A stretch of DNA of 64,000 nucleotides from Clavaria fumosa (taxonomy: Eukaryota > Basidiomycota > Agaricomycetes > Agaricales > Clavariaceae), in the NCBI GenBank assembly GCA_951802425.1, contig OX637795.1, positions 1,240,001 through 1,304,000 on the forward strand, in the 5' to 3' direction. The notes under the pieces are model-generated. The model saw nothing but the letters and a program-made list of their open reading frames with translations, had not been told where the DNA came from and ran no database searches. Position numbers and translations under genes: made by a program. This document shows positions 57,556 to 64,000 of the stretch, piece by piece; the stretch's first letter is position 1, and every line of letters begins with the position of its first letter.

Positions 57556-57715
57556 TTTTTTTGGATGGTTGATGCGTTGCTGTTATTGGAGAAGACACAA
57601 GTGTGTGTTTGGACCTATGTGCACCCACACAATGCGTACTTCATGATCAACAAACGATTATTTGGCCTTGTTTGGTCGCAACCAAGGGCGGTTGCATTTT
57701 CAGCCCCCAGGAGAA

Positions 57716-58621
57716 TGTAAGGATAATATGCGGTTTAAACATAGAAACATGACAGATACCGATCATCCAGATATTTCGGGATCCAAAGCAATCGCGTCCG
57801 ATACGATCCGATAACAATCTGACACCGTCCGATAATGACCGATACTTATCCGACATCGGACTCTCCGGTCTCCGACTCCCCGTCAAGATCACAGCCCGCA
57901 GGTCACACATACCGCCTACACCCCTCTATTTCATCACTCCAGCATGGTCAGCGCTCGACATACTCACTATTCCATTCCCATTCCTCTATTTCATATACAT
58001 GCTGTAAATTTCATATTGTGATCCCTTTCAACCATCCGATCATTGAAACGTTTCAAACCCTTTGCAGTGCCTTGTCCATTGTTCCTAGTACCCCTTTGCT
58101 GTACCAGTCTCACTCTCCTTGATTTTACAAGTGGTCCGGATGTACACCGATCATCGGACACTTCATTCCTCCGAACCGCATAACTCTTTTATGATACATG
58201 ACCTCTATATGACCTTGCACACGATACCGCATTACCTTCTGTAGCTTCCGGAAACTTCCGTAGAACCGGATTTGCTGTACTTACGAAAATGTACTTAAGT
58301 ATGTACCAGGTTCTATGGTAATCCAGCTTTTTGAACGCCCACATCGTGCTGTGATTTTTAGCAAGCTCACCTTTCGTCATACCTATTGATCCGCTGGCCT
58401 TCGTCGTCGCCGGCCCCTCGAACCTTCGATCCAAACATCGGACTCTATCGGATCCGATACCGGATACTCTGGACAACGTATATTTTCACTCTCTGAACCT
58501 TTTGCACTCAACCTCCACATCCTCCAAGGTTCTGTCTAGTGTACCTGTTGTGTAATAAGACCCCCTGAAGAACCCGGCCGCGAACATCTATTTGCAGCCA
58601 ACACCTGTACAGCCTACTACA
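57716..58621 (+). repeat. 3' LTR of element C
   Basis: It follows a weak purine stretch (cccccaggagaa) and is the same length as the 5' LTR. It keeps CG at most of the sites where the 5' copy has TG or CA. It is followed at 58622 by the second half of copia E. Confidence 0.93.
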
Positions 58622-60129
58622 GCGTGTGCCCAGGCGAAACCTCACTGCCAGCCATTCCCCAACCAGGCCCAGAATCGAGCTGAAAATTTCGGCGATCGCA
58701 TCCATGCTGACCTGTGGGGACCAGCCGCTGTTGAGTCAATATCTAGAAGCCGATATACAGTCGACTTCGTCGACTGTGCGACACGTTGGACTCACGTAGC
58801 ATTTATCCGCCGCAAAAACCAAGCGTTCCGGGCGTACCTTGATTTTGAAAAAGAGCTTGAGATGCAGAACGACGTGAACATAAAGATTCTTCGCTCAGAC
58901 CACGGCCGCGAATTCCTGAATGATAAGTTTAGTGAGCACTTGGCAGAAAGAGGGACAAAACGAGAACTCACCGTTCACGACACGCATGAGCAAGTGGGCG
59001 TAGCCGAGCGCTGGAATCGCATGAAGGCGGAACTAGCACGAGCAATGTTAATAGACTCTAAATTGCCAAGGTTCCTATGGGCTGAGGCTATGAATCACGC
59101 CGCCTGGATCAAGAACCGCTCACCCACTCGAGCGCTCGACAACGGCACGCCCTATGAAGCTAGGTACTGCAGAAAGCCCGACATGTCTAAGCTCGTCCCC
59201 TTCGGCACGCATGCCTGGGTCAAGATACCCGATGCCGGTAAGCTTGACCCTCGCGCGAAGTTCGGCCATTTCGTTGGCTTCAACGGGACAAGCACCGGGT
59301 ACCGCATCTATTACCCAGACAAACGTCAGGTGAAAGTTGAGCGTGAGGTCGTTTTCAACCGCACCGGACACTCCCAGACTGTCCCAATACCCGAGGGATT
59401 GGAGGCTGTGGGGGAGCGACTTAAAAACATCCTCCAAGACCTCCAGGCAGACCGTCCGCCGTCCCCCAGTGTCGACGAAAGCTCCAGCGACCCAGACGAC
59501 CCAAACAATGACGATCAGCGGTCAAACGACGACGAAAGTGACTCAGACGACTCACACAGTCGGTCTGGTAGTCCTCAACCTCCGTCTCCGCCGCCCGGTT
59601 ACCCTCAGCATTCCGAAAACGAAGACGGTGGTCAACCGCGCCGTAAACGCCATGACCCCGGTTTTTATAGGAAATTAGCTGGGTACCAAGTCTATACCAC
59701 TGAACACGCACCTGAAAGCCCTCTAGACGATTCACTAGACCCTCTCCCGCTCCTTGCACTGAGCGCTGGCGCCATAGGTTCAGAACCGCGCACGCTCACA
59801 GAAGCACTGTCAAGAGGTGACGCGCGTCAATGGCAAGAAGCTTGGGACGCTGAGCTCGCACAGCTACAACGCCTACGTACCTGGAAAATGGTCCCGCGAC
59901 CGTCAAACAGGCCCGTTATCCGTTCAGCCACGTCTTCAAGGTCAAGTTAGGTCCTAACGGCGAGATTTTGAAATACAAAGTTAGGCTCGTCGCTGGCGGT
60001 CACAAACAGGTAAAAGGACTCAACTATAATGAAACTTTTGCCGCTGCCGCCAAGATCGCCTCAATCCGAGTCGTCCTCGCCAACGCGGCCCAGCTTGACT
60101 GGGAAATCGATCAAATTGACGTTGTTGGC
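58622..60129 (+). pseudogene. pol: Copia E integrase and start of RT
   Basis: It resumes with CAQAKPH, then HADLWGP, DCATRWTHVAF and LRSDHGREF (integrase Asp residues) and QVGVAERWNRMKAELARAM (Glu). The C-terminal part is Ser/Asp/Pro-rich. RT begins TWKMVPRPSNRPV; a frameshift near 59925 follows, then VFKVKLGPNGEILKYKVRLV, AGGHKQVKGLNYNETF and WEIDQIDVV, ending at the junction with copia F near 60129. Confidence 0.85.
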
Positions 60130-62888
60130 CCAGTCTGAGTCAGTCCAGCCAATGAGATCCAGTCCAGCATGCGAGCTGCCGAGTGTCAAGCCAAAGTCAG
60201 CCATGCCTTTCAAGTAGCGTAGAACATGCTTGACAGCTTCGAAGTGGGTTTTACCAGGGTTGCTAGAGAATTGCGCGAGTGTGCCGATGGCGTACTGACA
60301 GTCTGGACGTGTTTGGGTGGCATAGAGCAGGGCTCCAATGCGCTCCGGGTAGGATGCGCCATTGGAATATATTCGAGTTGCTTCTAACTCAGCGGGTGTT
60401 GAAGGGGACTGCGAGACAGTGAGGCGTTCGGCAGGAGCGAGGGGAGTCGAGACAGCGCTACAATTAGTCATCCCATAGCACGCGAGAACCTCGTGAATAT
60501 ATGCTGTCTGGTTGAGTATGACCGTGCGCGCACTGCAGTCCCATTCGACTTCGATTCCAAGGATGAACTTGAGCTCATCCAGGTCTGTCACCTCAAACTT
60601 CTTGTTGATTTCACACTTGAAATCAACTACGTCTTCAAGTTTCGGTCCAGCCACGCTCATATCATCCACGTATGCCAACACGGTGACAGTCGTGACGCCG
60701 TTAGATCTCTTGATGTAAAGACAATCATCAGCGACACTTTTCAGGAATCCCAAGTCGCCCATGCTCGAATCAAGTTTCGTTTTCCACTGTCGCCCGGCTT
60801 GTTTCAAACTGTAGAGCAGCTTTCGCAGTTTCCACAGCCAGTCTTTTTTCGTCGGTTCAGCAACACCGTCAGGTACTTGCATATATATTTCTTTGTCAAG
60901 GTCACCCTGAAGGTAAGCACCACGGACGTCAATATGGTGGAGGGCCCAGTCCTCCTTCGCTGCGATGGCGAGGAGGGCACGGAGGGTCGTGAATTTGGCT
61001 ACAGATGTGTACGTTCCATTGAAGTCTTGTCCTGGTACCTGTGAGAAACCCTGAGCGACGATACGAGCTTTATGTTTCAGTAGTTTTCCCTGGCCGTCTC
61101 GTTTTTCTTTCAAGACCCAGCAACTACCAATAACATTTCTTCCAGGAGGAGCGTTGCGGACCCATTCGAAGGTGCCGGTTTCACTTAACTGCGTGAGTTC
61201 GTCGTTAATTGCCTTCTCCCACTGTTTCGAGCATGGTGAATTCATAGCTTCATGGTAGGATTGGGGTTCATTCGCATATGCGACATACGCATAGTGCTCA
61301 GCATTGCGATTTACAGCCTCCTCAATGTCCACTTCGGTTGCTTCATCTCTGAAGCGTTCTGGCTCCTTTCGGTGGCATGTGGATATTTCGCGCGGGGGGA
61401 GATTAGCCCATTTGGAAGTCTTTTGTGCAGGTATGGGAACAACTGTCGATTCTTCTGGTAATAGTGTGGCAGGATGACTGATGGGATCAGTAGCAATATG
61501 CGGCTCGATTTCTGCTATTGGCTGCGCATCAGTCGACCTTCCCAAATCGTCTGATGTTAGCTCGTTTGGGTGACATCGTGGTCGATAACCATTAGTTCGG
61601 TAGGTGTTTCATCTTCAATGAAATGCATGTCCCTTGATGCGATGATGGTCTTCGTCTCTAGGTCTTCCAAGTGATAGCCCTTAGACTCGTCCACCCACCA
61701 TCCAAGCAGACAACACTTCTTGGCCATTACTGTGAGTTTGCCACCCCAGATTTTCTTCGGGATGTTCGCATAGCTGATAGAGCCAAAGATACGAAGGTGT
61801 GAGATATCAGGTTTCTGTCCAGTCCAAGCACTGTATGGAACGTCATTGACCAAGGTGGGTGTCAGTGAGAGATTTCTGATGTATACCACATACTGAAAGG
61901 CTTCTCCCCAGTACCGTAGATCCATGTGAGCTGTGTGTGGCATGCATCGGACCATCTCGAAGTAGACTGCAATTGCACATTCTGCGATGCCGTTCTGCTC
62001 AGGAGTGTAGGGGATTGTCGTCTGGTGAGTGATCCCATTCTTGTCACAGAATTTTCTGGTGAGTTGATTCAAGAATTCCCTGCCACCATCACTGTGGATT
62101 ATGCGGCATTTCTCGCCTGACTGTCGTTCGAGTCGCGCAATCACAGTGATCAAAACACCGTATGTTTCATCCTTTGAAGTGAGTAGTTCGCCTGTACTGA
62201 AATGAGAGCTCGCTTCAACAACGACTAACGCATAAGACTTTCTGCTCCAGGTTACAACGTTTATCGGCCTGGTCAGATCGACAGCGATGAGGCCCATCCG
62301 CGGGTACACTGTCATGCTAGTTTTGGGGAATGGGAGACGGTGGGATTTGCCGAGTGCGCATCCCTCCCAAACATGATCATATGCATGTGGTGTCGAGATG
62401 GTGAGTCCTTTTACCATCTCTCTGCTGGCAAGTTTACGGATGGCATCCAAATTCAGATGGCCCATCCGATGGTGCCATAGTCGGAGGCTCTCGCTCGACT
62501 TTGTGAGGTAGGCCATCCCGGTTTCATGGTGAGTACTCAGGATAACGCAGTAGAGGTTTATACTCATGAGTAGCTCAAAGTAGCTCTTGTTCATCGAGTA
62601 TTACCTTGATACAGCCTCCGCCGAAGGTCCCAATAGCTCCAGCGCGCTCCAATTGGCCAAGGCTGACCAGATTGGCGGTGAGATTTGGGACATGTAGAAC
62701 ATCATGTAAGATGACCGTTCATACACCGTTAGGTAGCTGGCATTTAAGAGTGACACTACCTCGTCCAGAGACAGGTATGAGCTTTCCATTTCTGACTGAT
62801 ATTGTGTCTGTGGAGGCTGACTGCGAGTACTGGGAGAAAACCATTCTGTCAAAGAACATATGGCGGGTTGCGATATGTCTCTCGCATG
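60127..62888 (-). pseudogene. pol: Copia F pol fragment (protease end, integrase, RT, start of RNase H)
   Basis: From 62888: an end-of-protease stretch (SVRNGKLIPVSGRGSVTLKC, one TGA, HDVLHVPNLTANLVSLGQLE), then a frameshift near 62595. Pre-integrase LRLWHHRMGHLNLDAIRKL is followed by integrase (IAVDLTRPINVV, IIHSDGGREF, EQNGIAECAIAVYFEM), to a stop and frameshift near 61557. RT: WVLKEKRDGQGKLLKHKARI, LHHIDVRGAYLQGDL, VLAYVDDMSVAG (catalytic YVDD). RNase H starts LIGWTDSDWANN, where it breaks at copia E. No LTR is attached on either side. Confidence 0.88.
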
Positions 62889-62949
62889 AACTCCAGTCGT
62901 CGTGATCTTGAGTTTCCCTGTGTTACATACCAGGTTGCTTTAAAGATTA

Positions 62950-63875
62950 TGAGACCCGAAGCCGATCTTCTCAACTCGTCCCCCTCCGATGTCTCCAAGT
63001 TTCCAAAACTGACTGGCATGAACTACACATCATGGTCAGGTCATATGAAATCCGCGCTACAATCAAAGTACCTTTGGCTTGTCGTCAACAGTGATGAAGA
63101 TTGTCCACTGGAGGCAGAAGCGTCTGCCACAGAAGCTGAAAAGAGAATCGTGTGGCGGGAGAGACTTGATTGGAAGCTTCGGGATCAGGCGGCCATGGGT
63201 AACTTGAAAGGAGCGTGCGAGAACTTGCAGCTCCCTTTCATCGAGAAAGATAGCGTCACATCCACCAGCGAGATGTGGGGAGAACTGAAAAGAGTTCATC
63301 AGACGAGTCTGTCCAAGATAAGCATTCATTACCTCTTCGAAGACCTCTACACCCGCAAGTATATCGATGGCGCTTCCATGGATGAGCACATTGCGTCTAT
63401 GCTTGACATCAGTCAGCGAATATCCAGGTGTGGAGAAACACTCAGCGACTTACACCTCGCACGAGCGATCATTCTCTCCCTCCCGAAGACAGCCTCTTGG
63501 GAACTCGTAAAGATTCCCCTGTTCGAGTTAGACACACTCTCTTCGCACATTGTGAGTACGAAGCTACTACAGGAGGCAAATTGTCGTCAGCACGACAAGA
63601 CGGGCATGAACACAGCACTCTACACACATGGGAAACCGAATGCCGGTAAAGGGCGAGGGAAACCCCAAAAGACCGATGAGTGTCACTACTGCCATAAAAA
63701 AGGCCATTGGGCCAACGTCTGCCGCAAACGTGAGGCCGATACGAAGAAAGACACCGAGGGCACTGCTCACCTTACTGTCAGCGAACTTTACGACCTCAGG
63801 ACACGCAAAGTTGGACATTTATACACGATGCAAAATGGGTCTGGCAGGCACGAAATGTATAGGAGTTTAAAGTAG
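62950..63875 (+). CDS. gag: Copia gag (F-type), head-to-head with the F pol fragment
   Basis: I take ATG 62950 (MRPEADLLNSSPSDV) because the copia E gag also starts MRP in the same ttatgagaccc context. The frame is open further upstream by chance. It contains FPKLTGMNYTSWSGHMKSAL, LFEDLYTRKYIDGASMDEHI and DISQRISRCGETLSD (UBN2-type copia gag), then the zinc knuckle CHYCHKKGHWANVC near 63690, and stops at 63875. No internal stops. It lies 60 bp from the 5' edge of F pol but on the opposite strand, so an inversion separated gag from pol, or two copies are fused. Confidence 0.8.
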
Positions 63876-64000
63876 ATGTACTAGACCGCTTTGGGGTAGG
63901 GCGTTAGCCGAACCTTCGTCACGCATTGGTAAGTTGGGAGATGCATTGGATCGGAGTTTGTCTTGATAGGGGAGTTTGGATAGCAAAGGGTTGGGTGTGA
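63876..64000. other. Window end, unassigned
   Basis: 125 bp after the copia gag stop with no motif I recognise. The expected protease does not follow in this orientation. Confidence 0.5.

Larger units (their letters stand above)
44328..58621 (+). mobile_element. Ty3/gypsy element C with antisense gene, nested in copia E
   Basis: The LTRs 44328-45233 and 57716-58621 are both 906 bp. Between them lie a gag-protease ORF, a pol ORF without chromodomain, and an antisense intron-bearing gene (57555-55977). A foldback element splits pol at 48024-52376. The flanks acgt and gcgt suggest a 4-bp TSD with one change; removing C restores the frame of copia E. LTRs differ at about 16 sites, all CpG transitions. 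Pol has three TGA codons. Confidence 0.93.
42802..60129 (+). mobile_element. Ty1/copia element E, split by gypsy C and truncated in RT
   Basis: Gag and protease lie at 42802-44327; integrase and the RT start at 58622-60129. The two halves join in one frame (E-F-C-D-T-C-A-Q-A) once C is removed. RT stops after IDQIDVV at about 60129, where minus-strand copia F begins, so RT, RNase H and the 3' LTR are lost. This is the outermost layer of a three-level nest: the foldback inside C, and C inside E. Confidence 0.9.

Noticed and set aside
62802..62949. Upstream extension of the copia gag ORF to 62802
   Set aside because: That stretch is the reverse strand of the F protease region; the conserved start context ttATGAGACCC is at 62950.

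Overview
This is eukaryotic DNA from a filamentous fungus, most likely a mushroom-forming basidiomycete (Agaricomycetes). The signs are short introns of about 45-90 bp with GT..AG ends, an intron-rich KDZ transposase carrying a CxC2-type cysteine cluster, an NB-ARC/TPR immune-receptor-like gene with near-identical TPR units, and several Ty3/gypsy (chromovirus) and Ty1/copia retrotransposons. Nearly the whole window is nested transposons and decayed host genes. I saw no rRNA, tRNA or CRISPR.

Layout. (1) 1-15184: two copies of one gypsy family, tail to tail. Copy A (+, 5' end off-window, 3' LTR 7835-8558) has inserted into the 3' part of copy B (-, 5' LTR 14460-15184). Copy A was itself hit by a solo LTR (1908-2644, TSD gtcta) and a 1.19-kb TIR element (3258-4447, TSD acttgga). 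(2) 16313-35700: an NB-ARC/TPR gene on the minus strand. A 9.2-kb KDZ transposon (20124-29342) sits inside one of its introns, and a complete gypsy element D (29569-35184, 291-bp LTRs, TSD ctgga) sits just upstream of its P-loop exon. (3) 35700-41720: GC-rich DNA with a relic of the NatA acetyltransferase gene NAA10, a decayed alpha/beta-hydrolase gene, and stretches I cannot assign. (4) 42802-60129: a copia element E, split by gypsy element C (44328-58621, 906-bp LTRs), which is split in turn by a 4.35-kb foldback element (48024-52376, 7-bp TSD) made of 43-bp tandem repeats in two inverted arms. (5) 60127-63875: fragments of a second copia family F, with pol on minus and gag on plus.

Main biology. 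Two different gypsy families (A/B and C) carry an additional gene antisense to gag-pol, between pol and the 3' LTR. The products differ in sequence but both contain C-x2-C-x6-C cysteine motifs, and in C the antisense gene has introns. Families D and A/B show Tf1-style self-priming: the sequence just inside the 5' LTR is complementary to a site about 30-45 bp downstream of the LTR TATA box. C instead has a TGG-type, probably tRNA-primed, site. Family A/B joins gag to pol at an A_AAA_AAA heptamer placed for a -1 frameshift.

Decay is dominated by CpG transitions. Every difference I could see between the LTRs of C (about 16), the LTRs of D (3) and the outer arms of the foldback (4) is CpG versus TpG/CpA. 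Five in-frame stops in copy B can be checked against copy A and all are CGA to TGA. This fits cytosine methylation of repeats followed by deamination. All alignments here were made by eye.
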